This document shows positions 9,341 through 18,903 of a stretch of DNA of 64,000 bases, in pieces; the first letter of the stretch is position 1, and each line of letters opens with the position of its first letter. The notes beneath the pieces were generated by a model. That model did not search any database and was not told where the DNA came from. It saw only the letters and a list, made by a program, of their open reading frames with translations. The position numbers and the translations under genes are program-made. This DNA is from Paraburkholderia fynbosensis (GTDB lineage Bacteria > Pseudomonadota > Gammaproteobacteria > Burkholderiales > Burkholderiaceae). The stretch spans positions 248,001-312,000 of the forward strand of contig NZ_CADIKI010000007.1 in the NCBI RefSeq assembly GCF_902859935.1. Direction: 5' to 3'.

Positions 9341-10602
9341 GACGATGCACTCGCAGCCGCCGCCGAAGCGCCAGGCGCTCCGTCACCACCCGCCCCCGCA
9401 CCCGAAGCACCCGCCGCCCCTTCTGCTTTGCGCGGCACGATCCGCACAGGCGCGCCGTCGACAATCGAGTCCTGCGGATTTAAAATCACCTGCTCGTCGC
9501 CGTGCAGCCCGGACGCAATCGCAACCCGCGTGCCGAAGTCAGTCCCGAGCGACACCGGCAGCAGCTTCACCTTGCGTTGCGCGTCCACGGTCGCGACCTT
9601 CACGCCATCCGGGCGGAACAGCAAAGCGTTGCCCGGCACCGTGAACGGCGTCGCGCCCGCGCCCAACGCGAAATGCACCTGCGCATAGGCACCCGGGAGC
9701 AAATCGCCATGGCGATTGTCGACATCGACTTCGACCAGCATGGTCCGTTGCTGCTGATCGACAGCGCCCGCAGTGCGCGCCACCGTGCCCGGATAACGCC
9801 GCGACGGCGTTTCGGTCAGCGTGAGAAACGCTGTCTGCTGGGCACGCACCTGTTGCGCATAAGCCTGCGGCACATTCACATACACGCGCAGCCGATCCGC
9901 CTGCGCAACATGAAACAGCTCCTTCGCGGGCCCACCCGCGCTGCCCGCGTCGATCAACGCGCCGACGTCGACGTTGCGCGCCGTCACCATGCCGTCGAAC
10001 GGCGCATACACCTTCTGGAACGACTGCGTCTTCTCCAGACGCGCGACGTTGAAACGCGCCGCGTCGAGCGTGGCTTTCTTCGCGAGCATGTCGCCGACCT
10101 TCTCGTCGGTCTCCTGCTTCGACACCGATCTGCTCTTCAGCATCTCGCTCCAGCGATCGGCGGTGCTTTTCGCGAGCGCATAGTTCGCGTTGGCGTTCGC
10201 GAGATCGGCGCGGGCAGCGCGCAGTTGATCGTCCACTTCCGGCGTGTCGATTTCCGCGAGCAATTGACCGCTTTTCACGCGCGCGCCGATGTCGGCGTAC
10301 CACTTTTTCAGATAGCCGTTGGTGCGTGCGTAAATCGGCGTGTCGAGAAAGGCCTGCACGTTGCCGGGCAAAACGAGATCGAGTCCGGCCGACGACTTCT
10401 GCGGGCGCACGACTTCGACGCTCATCTGCCTCGCATGCTCGGCGTCGCGTTCGAGCGCCGCGTGCGCACTGTGACGCGACCAGAGGCCTTGGGCTGCGAG
10501 CGCGATCATCACCACGGCCACCACGACGACGAGCCAGCGCGTGCGCTTCGCTTTCGCGGGATCCCGCGCGCTGCCGGAACCGTCTGGACGTTGTGCTTCC
10601 AT
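9337..10602 (-). CDS. RND efflux periplasmic adaptor (HlyD/AcrA family)
   Basis: A 421-aa membrane fusion protein. One N-terminal membrane anchor (about residues 22-40, WLVVVVAVVMIALAAQG) is followed by a split lipoyl domain flanking a helical hairpin (about 100-190) and beta-barrel domains (VYAPFDGMVTARNVDVG region onward). It links the inner-membrane permease to the outer-membrane channel. The ATG at 10602 has GGGGAAG upstream. The Ala/Gly/Ser-rich C-terminal tail looks disordered. Confidence 0.94.
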   Translation of the reverse strand: MEAQRPDGSGSARDPAKAKRTRWLVVVVAVVMIALAAQGLWSRHSAHAALERDAEHARQMSVEVVRPQKSSAGLDLVLPGNVQAFLDTPIYARTNGYLKKWYADIGARVKSGQLLAEIDTPEVDDQLRAARADLANANANYALAKSTADRWSEMLKSRSVSKQETDEKVGDMLAKKATLDAARFNVARLEKTQSFQKVYAPFDGMVTARNVDVGALIDAGSAGGPAKELFHVAQADRLRVYVNVPQAYAQQVRAQQTAFLTLTETPSRRYPGTVARTAGAVDQQQRTMLVEVDVDNRHGDLLPGAYAQVHFALGAGATPFTVPGNALLFRPDGVKVATVDAQRKVKLLPVSLGTDFGTRVAIASGLHGDEQVILNPQDSIVDGAPVRIVPRKAEGAAGASGAGAGGDGAPGASAAAASASS

Positions 10603-10702
10603 CAAACTTCCCCTATGTATTTGCGCGGGCAGTCGACGCTGCCTCTTGTGTTGCATGCGGTGTCGCGCATCGTATCGCGTGGCATGTGTATCGCTTCTTG
10701 CC

Positions 10703-13700
10703 TCATGGCTTGCCCACCACATGCCCGGCCGCCCGCTGACGACGCGCCGCGAGCCGCCGGTAGATCATCGAGAACACCACCGGCACGAAGATCAGCGTCG
10801 CCAGCGTACCGACCGTCAGCCCGCCGATCACCGCGCGCCCGAGCGGCGCATTCTGCTCGCCGCCTTCGCCGACACCGGTCGCCATTGGCACCATGCCGAT
10901 CACCATTGCGAGCGCCGTCATCAGCACCGGACGAAAACGCGTGAAGCCCGCTTCGATTGCCGCACGGGTCGCGTCGCCATGTTCGAGCAACTGTTCGCGC
11001 GCGAAACTGATCACCAGAATCGAATTGGCGGTGGCGATGCCGATACACATGATCGCCCCGGTCAGCGCGGGAATCGACAGGGTGGTGTGCGTGAGAAACA
11101 GCATCCACACGATGCCCGCGAGCGCACCCGGCAGCGCGGTGATGATGATGAACGGATCGAGCCACGACTGAAAGTTCACCACGATCAGCAGATACACCAG
11201 CACGATCGCGAACACGAGACCGGCGAACAGGCCCGAGAACGAATCGTTCATGGTCTGCACCTGGCCGCGGATTTCGATGGTCGAGGACTTGGGCAAGTCG
11301 GCGCGGGCTTCGTCGACGATCTTGCGGATGTCGTCGGAGACGCCGCCGAGATCGCGGCCGTCGGCCGTGCCGAAAATGTCGATCGTGGTCTGCGCGTTGT
11401 AGTGCGTGAGCACCGCGTTGGCGGCTTCGCGCGTCATGGTGGCAAGCGAGCCGAGAATGTTGGTGCGGCCGTTCGCGTTCAAAGGGATGTTCGCGAGTGA
11501 TTGCAGTGAATCGATCGTGTATTGCGGTGCTTCGGTGATCACGTTGTAGCTCACGCCATTGCGCGGATTGAGCCAGAACGTCGGCGTGGTTTGCTGGCTG
11601 CCGGACAGGGTGATCAGCAGATTGCTCGCGATCTCGCGTTGCGAGAAACCGGCTTGCTGCGCGCGCGTGCGATCGACGTCGATGAAGATGCGCGGCAAGT
11701 CGGCGGGCTGTTGGATGCGCACATCGGCCAGACCCGGCACCGTGCGCAAACGGTGCAGCAAGTTCGCGGCGAACACGCGATTGCCGGCCACCTCGCGGCC
11801 GACGATCTGAATGTCGATTGGCGACGGCATGCCGAAGTTGAGCGTCTGACTGACGATATCGGCGGGCAGGAACGCCAACTGCACGCCGGGGAATTCGTCG
11901 GTGAGCGTGCGCCGCAACGTGCGCACGTAATCGGCGCTCGGATGATGATCGGGATTCAGCGTGATCAGCACGTCGGCATCCGAGGTGCCGATCGTGCCCG
12001 TGTTGCTGTATGAGAGGTTGATGCCCGACACCGGCAAGCCGATGTTGTCGATGATCGAATGCAGCTCGCCCGCCGGGATCAACTGACGAATCCGCATGTC
12101 GACGCGATCGGTCAGCACGGCGGTTTCCTCGACCCGCATGCCGGTTTTGGCACGCAGATGCAGTGCGATCGTGCCGGCGTCGACGGCCGGGAAAAAGTCA
12201 CGCCCGAGGAACGGCATCAGCAGCATCGACGCGCCACAGCCAAGCAGAAACAGCGTTACGAACAGACCGGGCCGCGCGACGCGCGCTTCGAGAAACACGC
12301 GATAGCGCTGGCGCAGACGCGCAAAGCCGCGTTCGAAAGCGTAATGCACGCGCATGAACGGATTGCGCGTCTGCGCGGGCGCGTGATGCAGGTCGGCCGG
12401 TTTGTGGTGATGACGCAGCAGATATTTCGCGAGCGTCGGCACCAGCGTGCGCGAGAAGAAATAGGACGCCAGCATCGCGAACACCACGGCTTCGGCGAGC
12501 GGAATGAACAGATAGTGCGCGACGCCCGTGAGCAGAAACATCGGCACGAACACGATGCAGATCGACAGGGTCGACACCAGCGTCGGAATCGCGATCTGAT
12601 GCGCGCCGTCGAGAATCGCCTGTTCGAGCGTCTTGCCCTGTTCCAGTTGATGGCTGATGTTTTCGATCGCCACCGTCGCATCGTCGACCAGAATCCCGAC
12701 CGCGAGCGCGAGCCCGCCGAGCGTCATGATGTTGATGGTTTCGCCGAGGATCGACAGCGCGATGATCGACGTGATCATCGACAACGGAATCGACACGAAG
12801 ATGATCAGCGTCGCACGCCAGCTGCCGAGGAACAGCAGAATCATCAGACCGGTCAGGCACGCAGCGACCAACGCTTCACGCAGCACGCCCTGGACCGACG
12901 CGCGCACGAACAACGATTGATCGGCGACGGGATCGATATTCAGCGACGCGGGCACGAGATTGCGCAGCGTCGGCATCATCGTCTTGATGCGGTCGACGAT
13001 ATCGAGCGTGGACGTGTTGCCGCTTTTGTTGATTGTCAGCAGCGACGCGCGCTGGCCGTTCACGCGCACGATGTTGGTCTGCGGTTGAAAACCGTCGCGC
13101 ACATGCGCGACGTCGCGGATATAAACGGTGCCGTTGGCCGTCGAGCGGATCGGGATGTTGTTCAGACCGGCCAGCGAATCCGGGCTGCCGTTCATTTCCA
13201 CCGAGTATTCGGTCGAGCCGATTTTCGCGGTGCCCGACGGCAGGATCAGATTCTGCGCGGTGACCGCGTTGACCACGTCGAGCGGCGAGAGATTGCGCTC
13301 CTGCAACTTGCGCGAATCGATATCGACCATGATCTGCCGCTGCTTGCCGCCATAGGGCAACGGCGCCGACGCGCCGGGTACGGTGGCGAGCTGCGTCTTC
13401 AGAAAGTTGTTGCCGAAGTCGTACAGCTCCTGCTCGGTGAGCGACGCGGACGACAGCGCGAGCCGCAGGATCGGCACCGTCGACGCGTTGTAGCGCAGGA
13501 TGAACGGCGGCGTGATGCCAGGCGGCAGCGAGCGCAACTGCGCTTGCGACAGCGCGGTGACCTGCGCGAGCGCTTCGTTGATATTGGCGTGCGGCTGGAA
13601 AAAGATCTTGATGACCGCGATGCCGTTCAGCGAGGTCGATTCCGTGTGTTCGATATCGTTCACCGCCACCGACAATCCGCGCTCGTAGTTGAGCACGATG

Positions 13701-13885
13701 CGCTTTTCCATCTCGTCTGCGGGCAGGCCGTTATACGACCAGATCACCGAGAGCACGGGAATGTCGATGTTCGGGAAGATGTCGGTCGGCGTGCGCAGAA
13801 TCGTGAGCGGCCCGACGATCAGCAGGAGCAGCGCCAGCACGACGAAGGTGTAGGGACGGCGCAGCGCGAGACGAACGATCCACAT
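10703..13885 (-). CDS. RND multidrug efflux permease (HAE-1/AcrB-like)
   Basis: A 1060-aa inner-membrane proton-driven pump with the two-fold repeated RND layout: TM1 near the N-terminus (YTFVVLALLLLIVG), a large periplasmic loop, TM2-6, then a second loop and TM8-12. The TM4 motif GILVDDATVAIENI carries the Asp-Asp pair used for proton relay. The chosen start gives MWIVRLALRRPYTF, typical of the family; no strong ribosome site is seen. First gene of the operon with adaptor and channel. The TM4 Asp pair indicates a proton-coupled, HAE-type pump rather than a heavy-metal (CzcA) one; drugs or solvents are possible substrates. Confidence 0.94.
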   Translation of the reverse strand: MWIVRLALRRPYTFVVLALLLLIVGPLTILRTPTDIFPNIDIPVLSVIWSYNGLPADEMEKRIVLNYERGLSVAVNDIEHTESTSLNGIAVIKIFFQPHANINEALAQVTALSQAQLRSLPPGITPPFILRYNASTVPILRLALSSASLTEQELYDFGNNFLKTQLATVPGASAPLPYGGKQRQIMVDIDSRKLQERNLSPLDVVNAVTAQNLILPSGTAKIGSTEYSVEMNGSPDSLAGLNNIPIRSTANGTVYIRDVAHVRDGFQPQTNIVRVNGQRASLLTINKSGNTSTLDIVDRIKTMMPTLRNLVPASLNIDPVADQSLFVRASVQGVLREALVAACLTGLMILLFLGSWRATLIIFVSIPLSMITSIIALSILGETINIMTLGGLALAVGILVDDATVAIENISHQLEQGKTLEQAILDGAHQIAIPTLVSTLSICIVFVPMFLLTGVAHYLFIPLAEAVVFAMLASYFFSRTLVPTLAKYLLRHHHKPADLHHAPAQTRNPFMRVHYAFERGFARLRQRYRVFLEARVARPGLFVTLFLLGCGASMLLMPFLGRDFFPAVDAGTIALHLRAKTGMRVEETAVLTDRVDMRIRQLIPAGELHSIIDNIGLPVSGINLSYSNTGTIGTSDADVLITLNPDHHPSADYVRTLRRTLTDEFPGVQLAFLPADIVSQTLNFGMPSPIDIQIVGREVAGNRVFAANLLHRLRTVPGLADVRIQQPADLPRIFIDVDRTRAQQAGFSQREIASNLLITLSGSQQTTPTFWLNPRNGVSYNVITEAPQYTIDSLQSLANIPLNANGRTNILGSLATMTREAANAVLTHYNAQTTIDIFGTADGRDLGGVSDDIRKIVDEARADLPKSSTIEIRGQVQTMNDSFSGLFAGLVFAIVLVYLLIVVNFQSWLDPFIIITALPGALAGIVWMLFLTHTTLSIPALTGAIMCIGIATANSILVISFAREQLLEHGDATRAAIEAGFTRFRPVLMTALAMVIGMVPMATGVGEGGEQNAPLGRAVIGGLTVGTLATLIFVPVVFSMIYRRLAARRQRAAGHVVGKP

Positions 13886-14326
13886 GGCTAGCGTGCCCGC
13901 TCGAAAGCGCGAACGGCGCTGCCGTGCGCGCACGCGACGCGGCGGCAACGCTGAATATGGCGCGCGCGGCGACGCAGACTGTGGCGCGATGAGGGCATGG
14001 TGCGCGGATTAAACGAATCGCCCTGACGGTGCACGTTTTTGATATCCCACCCCAGCAGGGTTTATGATGGTCTCGTTACGAGGCTTCACGCCCAGATCAT
14101 CGGTCGCGCGCAGCGTAATTGGAATAGGGCGAAACGACGGGTGAACAGCCTTTAATTCGCGCTTTCCAACGGCACGTAAAACGGGAACAATGACTCGAAC
14201 CTCTCACGCAAATCACGCGCAGCAGATTGGGTGCGTACGCAACGTTGGCGGCGAAGCGGCGCTTTTATCATCACCTTGACCGGCATGAAATCATAAAGTC
14301 GGCTACGGGAGAAACGGGGAAACATC
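13886..14326. other. Gene-free stretch upstream of the RND operon
   Basis: About 440 nt between the divergent RND permease gene and the 70-aa protein gene. It should contain the promoters of both. I see no regulator gene beside the pump, no clear palindromic operator and no convincing small gene. Confidence 0.5.
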
Positions 14327-14539
14327 ATGCAAATCGGTTCCATTGTCCGATCGGTGCATATCGCCGTGCCGCAAGGCGCGCGCGGAATCGTCATGCGCAT
14401 TCTTGGCGACATGGCCATGGTGGCGTGGTACGCCGGCGAGCCCGGTGCATCGCCGCATCTGAATACTGAACCCTTTTTTCTCGAAGACCTGATCGACACC
14501 GGCGAGCAGGTTCGCCCGTCGAGCGCACAGATGCACTGA
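14327..14539 (+). CDS. Conserved-looking small hypothetical protein (70 aa)
   Basis: The product MQIGSIVRSVHIAVPQGARG... ends in an acidic EPFFLEDLIDTGEQVRP stretch. The composition is balanced and not Arg-inflated, unlike frames from noncoding DNA, and a short beta-rich domain is likely. GGGGAAACATC precedes the ATG. I recall similar short proteins from Burkholderia but no assigned function. It lies about 100 nt upstream of the kinase gene on the same strand. Confidence 0.65.
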   Translation: MQIGSIVRSVHIAVPQGARGIVMRILGDMAMVAWYAGEPGASPHLNTEPFFLEDLIDTGEQVRPSSAQMH

Positions 14540-14642
14540 CGGCATGTTGCTGTCGAAGTGCAGGCGCGTTGTAGCTGAGTTGTAATCCGTATCGTGAGCC
14601 GTCGCTCTCGTCTTTGACGGCGGCCCGGCGCACAATGCGGGC

Positions 14643-15671
14643 ATGAACGACGACAACCTCGACTCCCAAGACGGCGCGCAGAGCGCTGTGCCTTTCGCCC
14701 GGCTCCAGCCGGAAATCGTGCTCGACGCGCTCGACAGCGTGCTCAGCACGATCGGCGTGCGCACCGATGGCCGCATGCTGCCGCTCAACAGCTACGAAAA
14801 TCGCGTGTACCAGGTGGGCGTCGAAGACGGCCCGCCCGTGGTCGCGAAGTTCTATCGTCCCGAGCGCTGGAGCGATGCCGCCATCCTCGAAGAACATGCG
14901 TTCGTCGCCGATCTCGCCGCTCGTGAGATTCCGGCGGTGCCTGCGCGTACGTTGGACGGCCGCACGCTGCATACCTTCGACGGTTTCCGCTTCTCGATCT
15001 TCGAGCGCCGCGGCGGCCGCGCGCCGGATCTCGACCGGCGCGACACGCTCGAATGGCTGGGTCGTTTCATCGGCCGCATTCATGCGGTCGGGCAGACGCA
15101 GGACTACGCCGAACGGCCCACGCTCGACATCCAGACATTCGGCTATGAGCCGCGCGACTTCCTGCTCGCGCAGCACTTCGTGCCCGACGACGTGCGCACC
15201 GCATGGGAGACCGTAGTGAACCTCGCGCTCGAAGGTGTCGAGCGCGCGTTCGAACGTGCCGGCGATATCCGGATGTTGCGCATGCACGGCGACTGTCATC
15301 CGAGCAATGTGTTGTGGACCGACGCGGGCCCGCATTTCGTCGACTTCGACGACAGCCGCATGGGTCCTGCGGTGCAGGATCTGTGGCTGCTGCTGCCGGG
15401 TGAGCGCGCGGAGGCCTCGCGTGCGCTCGCGGATCTGCTCGCCGGTTACGAAGACTTCTGCGAGTTCGAGCCGCGCGAACTGTATCTGGTCGAAGCGTTG
15501 CGCACGCTGCGGCTGATTCACTACCAGGCGTGGCTCGCGCGTCGCTGGGACGACCCGGCATTTCCGGCGGCGTTTCCGTGGTTCAACACGCAGCGCTATT
15601 GGGAAGACCGCATCCTCGAAATGCGCGAGCAGATCGGCGCGATGCAGGAAGGGCCGCTCTGGCCGGTTTAA
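14643..15671 (+). CDS. srkA: Stress response kinase A (SrkA/YihE-like)
   Basis: A 342-aa protein kinase of the APH/choline-kinase fold. The nucleotide-binding Lys is in VVAKFYRPERW (about residue 69), the catalytic loop is HGDCHPSN (215-222) and the metal-binding motif is VDFDD (233-237). The N-terminal NSYENRVYQV segment is typical of YihE/RdoA, which protects E. coli from stress-induced death. Length agrees with the family. Cytoplasmic. Confidence 0.92.
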   Translation: MNDDNLDSQDGAQSAVPFARLQPEIVLDALDSVLSTIGVRTDGRMLPLNSYENRVYQVGVEDGPPVVAKFYRPERWSDAAILEEHAFVADLAAREIPAVPARTLDGRTLHTFDGFRFSIFERRGGRAPDLDRRDTLEWLGRFIGRIHAVGQTQDYAERPTLDIQTFGYEPRDFLLAQHFVPDDVRTAWETVVNLALEGVERAFERAGDIRMLRMHGDCHPSNVLWTDAGPHFVDFDDSRMGPAVQDLWLLLPGERAEASRALADLLAGYEDFCEFEPRELYLVEALRTLRLIHYQAWLARRWDDPAFPAAFPWFNTQRYWEDRILEMREQIGAMQEGPLWPV

Positions 15672-15812
15672 AGGTTCGCGCCGCATGCGATTGCGCATGC
15701 CATTCGCGAACGGTCCGAACATGAGGCGGAGGCGGCTGACCGCTGGCCCGCACGTGGCCGCACGGTGCGAGACAGGGGTTTGATGTGCGCATCGCCGCAG
15801 CGATTCCGGCAG

Positions 15813-16099
15813 CTACGTAGGGGCTGCAGTGCGCGTGCAGGCGGGCAAGCGTTTCAAGGGCTTTGCCTCCGGCATGTCGAGCACCCGAAAGTTGACGGGC
15901 AATTCGCCTGCCTCGTTGTTCACGCGCGGCGTCATCGAGTTGAGCTTGCCATAGGAGCCGTGGGCGTTGACGGAGAAGGTCTGGGTTTCGCCCTCGTTGG
16001 CATAGGGATCGTCCAGCCTTGCCGGCGTATTCGCGCTCTCGACCGGAAGGCCGGCGAGCCAGCCAAAGCGGCAAGGCAGACCACGGAGAAGAGTCGCAT
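15813..16099 (-). pseudogene. Frameshifted small exported protein
   Basis: From the ATG at 16099 one frame gives a plausible signal peptide, MRLFSVVCLAALAG. A different frame then continues with ESANTPARLDDPYANEGE, NAHGSYGKLNSM, and so on to a stop at 15813. The two halves join well if one base is gained or lost around 16040-16070. Either it is a recent frameshift or a sequencing error. The protein would be about 95 aa and exported. I do not recognise the family. It points away from a Fur-box-like site at 16224. Confidence 0.5.
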
Positions 16100-16223
16100 A
16101 GCAGGCAGGTATCCGAACGGCAACGTTGACGGGCTCTGCGCTTCGAGTCCGTTTGCGCCGGGTGGATGTCGAGCCGCTGTCACACATGGAAATAGAGCGC
16201 GGATTGAGCAAACCGCTTAAATT

Positions 16224-16242
16224 TGTAATGATAGCCATTCTC
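16224..16242. promoter_or_regulatory. Fur-box-like operator
   Basis: TGTAATGATAGCCATTCTC matches 14 of 19 positions of the classical Fur box (GATAATGATAATCATTATC). It lies between the frameshifted exported protein (minus) and the PepSY membrane protein (plus), so iron may repress one or both. Consensus comparison by eye. Confidence 0.6.
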
Positions 16243-16440
16243 AATTGAAAGGCATCGCCAGCTATTTGTCACATTTCTCCTCCTCTGTGACTGCCAGCCA
16301 GCCTCTCGACCGGACGACCAGGACTGCAAGCCGGGCCGTCCGGCCCCTTCCCCGAATAATTTTTATAGCCGCTGCCGGTGAGCGCAGGTGATCCGCCGCG
16401 CGCCGGCGACGCAGCAACCCACTGCGCCTGGAGCCTGGAT

Positions 16441-17181
16441 GTGAATGCGCCTGATTCGATCGAAGTGAAACCCGCTGCCGCAAACAGCACCCAGTACACC
16501 GTCCATACGCCGGAGTGCGGCCATCATCTGATGGACGATGCCGAGCAGGCCGCGCGGCGCCAACGTTCGCGGCGCGCAACTTTCATCAAGTGGCTGCGCA
16601 AGGTGCATGGGTGGGTCGGTCTATGGGGTGCGGTGCTGGGTTTGATGTTCGGCGTGACCGGTTTTCTGCTGAACCATCGCGGTGGGCCGCTGAAGGTGCC
16701 GACAGGCGAGCCGCAGGTCGAGGAAATGCAGATTCCCGTGCCGCAAAAACCGCTGCATTCGCCGATGGAGATGGCGAAGTGGCTGAAGAAAGAGCTGAAC
16801 ATCGACGGCAAGCCGGGGCGCTCGCGTCGCGAGCCGGCGCATCCGGTGGCGTGGGGCGATCGAAGCACGATGCAGCCGGAGTTCTGGCAGGTCGGCATCA
16901 TGGGGCCGTCGCAAAGCATGCAAGCCGAGTACTGGGTCGGCAACAGCTTCGTCTCGGTGAAGCGCACGCAGAACTCGTTTCTTGCCACGATGAACAATCT
17001 GCACAAGGGCGTGGGCTTGAGTGTCGGCTGGGTGCTGTTGATCGACACGATTGCGGGCAGCCTCATTCTGCTGTCGCTGACCGGTGTGTTGCTTTGGACC
17101 GAGTTGAATAAACGACGCGTGGTGGGCGTCGTGCTGATCGGCGGGTCGGTGATCGCGGCGGTGGTGTGCGGGTTGACGTAA
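16441..17181 (+). CDS. PepSY-associated transmembrane protein
   Basis: A 246-aa membrane protein with a cytoplasmic N-terminus, a first helix after KWLRKVHGWVGLWG (about 59-77), a periplasmic PepSY-like segment with the MNNLHKG motif, and two C-terminal helices (about 197-220 and 226-245). PepSY-TM proteins accompany iron and siderophore uptake genes in many proteobacteria, which fits the Fur-like site about 200 nt upstream. The GTG at 16441 has GGAG seven bases upstream; an earlier GTG at 16378 lacks one, so the shorter form is chosen. Confidence 0.82.
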   Translation: MNAPDSIEVKPAAANSTQYTVHTPECGHHLMDDAEQAARRQRSRRATFIKWLRKVHGWVGLWGAVLGLMFGVTGFLLNHRGGPLKVPTGEPQVEEMQIPVPQKPLHSPMEMAKWLKKELNIDGKPGRSRREPAHPVAWGDRSTMQPEFWQVGIMGPSQSMQAEYWVGNSFVSVKRTQNSFLATMNNLHKGVGLSVGWVLLIDTIAGSLILLSLTGVLLWTELNKRRVVGVVLIGGSVIAAVVCGLT

Positions 17182-17302
17182 GCAGTTGAGCGGCACGGCT
17201 GACGTGCGCAGCGCAAACGGGCCTGCGGCCGCGGCCTCTACCGCGCCGCGTCACCACTTCGTCGTCACCGCCAGATCGCAACGCCTCTCTCAGAGACTTC
17301 CA

Positions 17303-18325
17303 CTAAACGCTACATGCCGCGCCACCAGAAGCAGCGATCTCCCGTGCCGCCTTCGCACCTTCCACCTGCAGCAGCGTAGGCAACGAAACGCCGTTCTTGG
17401 CGGCCGTCACCTCGGCGAGAATGGACACGGCGATCTCAGGCGGCGTCCGGCTGCCGATATAAATCCCGACCGGCCCATGCAACCGCGCCAACTCGGTCTC
17501 GTTCAGATCGAACTCCTTTAGCCGCTCGCGGCGCGCCTGATTATTCCGGCGCGACCCCAAAGCACCGACATAAAACGCCGGTGTCTTCAGCGCCTCCATC
17601 AGCGCGAGATCGTCGAGCTTCGGGTCGTGCGTCAGCGCGATCACCGCGCAGCGTTCGTCGAGCTTCATGTCGATCACGGTGTCGTCCGGCATCGTCCGCA
17701 CGATTTTCGTGCCGGGGATGTTCCACTCCTCGGTGTATTCCTCGCGCGGATCGCACACCGTCACCTGATAATCGAGCCCCACCGCGATGTGACACAGGTA
17801 GCGCGACAACTGCCCCGCGCCGATCACCAGCATCCGGTAGCGCGGGCCGTGAATCGTCAACAGCCGCTCGCCGTCGAAATGCACGCCGTCGGTCGCCTGC
17901 GCGTCGCCGAGCCGCACCGAACCCGTGGTCATGTCGACATCGCGCACGACGAGCCGGCCGTTCTCCACGGCGTGGCACAGTTCGGCGATACCGCTTTGTT
18001 TCGTCAACGGTTCGAGCACCAGCTGGATCGTGCCGCCGCAAGGCAGGCCGAAGCGATGCGCTTCCTCGGCCGTGATGCCGTACTTCACCGCTTCCGGATG
18101 CGTCTGCTCGATGCCCCTATGCCGCACCCGGTCGATCAGATCGTCTTCGATGCAGCCGCCCGACACCGAGCCCACCACGAGCCCGTCGTCGCGCACCGCG
18201 AGCATCGCGCCCTCGGGACGCGGCGACGAGCCCCACGTCTTCACCACCGTCACCAGTAGCGCGCGATGTCCTTCTTCCAGCCAGCGTGCGCTGGACTTCA
18301 GGACTTCGAGATCCACGCTGTCCAT
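17303..18325 (-). CDS. XdhC/CoxF family molybdenum hydroxylase maturation factor
   Basis: A 340-aa XdhC/CoxI-type protein that prepares the sulfurated molybdenum cofactor for insertion into xanthine-dehydrogenase-family enzymes. The N-terminal XdhC domain has the VVKTWGSSPRPEGA and GSVSGGCIEDD motifs; a Rossmann-like domain follows (LVIGAGQLSRYL, about residue 165). It is the last gene of the cox-like operon and its start overlaps the upstream gene by 28 nt, so it is clearly part of the unit. Confidence 0.93.
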   Translation of the reverse strand: MDSVDLEVLKSSARWLEEGHRALLVTVVKTWGSSPRPEGAMLAVRDDGLVVGSVSGGCIEDDLIDRVRHRGIEQTHPEAVKYGITAEEAHRFGLPCGGTIQLVLEPLTKQSGIAELCHAVENGRLVVRDVDMTTGSVRLGDAQATDGVHFDGERLLTIHGPRYRMLVIGAGQLSRYLCHIAVGLDYQVTVCDPREEYTEEWNIPGTKIVRTMPDDTVIDMKLDERCAVIALTHDPKLDDLALMEALKTPAFYVGALGSRRNNQARRERLKEFDLNETELARLHGPVGIYIGSRTPPEIAVSILAEVTAAKNGVSLPTLLQVEGAKAAREIAASGGAACSV

Positions 18326-18903
18326 GATCGTTTCCTTTTCGTTGCGTCTGCGTCTGCGTCGGCACCGGACTCGGCAGCCGACGCGTCATTCGATTCCGTA
18401 CCGGTCTGTGCGGCAGCGGCCTCGTCGCCGTCGGCGGGCGCGGCACTGTCGCCCCCGCCCTCTCCCGCGACCTGTACGCCGAAGCGTTTGAAGAACTCGC
18501 CAGCAATTTTACGCGCCGCGCCGTCGACGAGCCGCGAGCCGATCTGCGCGAGCTTGCCGCCGACCTGCGCGCTCGCCGTGTAGGTGAGCTTCGTCGCGGC
18601 GTCGCCGTCGGGTTCGAGCGTGACGCGCGCGTTGCCTTTCGCAAAACCCGCCGCCCCGCCCTGGCCCTCGAACACGATGTTGTACGCGTTCGGCGCGTCG
18701 ATATCGGTCAGCTGCATGCGGCCCTTGAAGCGCGCCTTCACCGGACCGACGGCGGCGCTCAGCGCCACCAGATACGCGTTCTCGCCATCCGGGTCGATGC
18801 TTTCGCAACCCGGGATGCAGGCGCGCAGAACCTCCGTATCGTTCAGCGCGTCCCAGGTGCGCTGCTGCGCGATCGGCAGTGTGTGGGTTTCGGTCAATTC
18901 CAT
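18298..18903 (-). CDS. CoxG-like SRPBCC family protein
   Basis: A 201-aa protein with an SRPBCC/CoxG domain in residues 1-145 (start MELTETHTLPIAQQRTWDAL, with LRACIPGCESI typical of CoxG). The last 50 residues are an acidic Ala/Asp/Ser-rich tail. In Oligotropha, CoxG helps tether CO dehydrogenase to the membrane. It overlaps both neighbours (10 nt with the VWA gene, 28 nt with the XdhC gene), which indicates coupled translation. Confidence 0.92.
   Translation of the reverse strand: MELTETHTLPIAQQRTWDALNDTEVLRACIPGCESIDPDGENAYLVALSAAVGPVKARFKGRMQLTDIDAPNAYNIVFEGQGGAAGFAKGNARVTLEPDGDAATKLTYTASAQVGGKLAQIGSRLVDGAARKIAGEFFKRFGVQVAGEGGGDSAAPADGDEAAAAQTGTESNDASAAESGADADADATKRKRSWTAWISKS

Noticed and set aside
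12059..13891. 610-codon open frame antisense to the RND permease
   Set aside because: Highly charged (Arg/Gln/His) translation without domains, opposite an intact RND protein.
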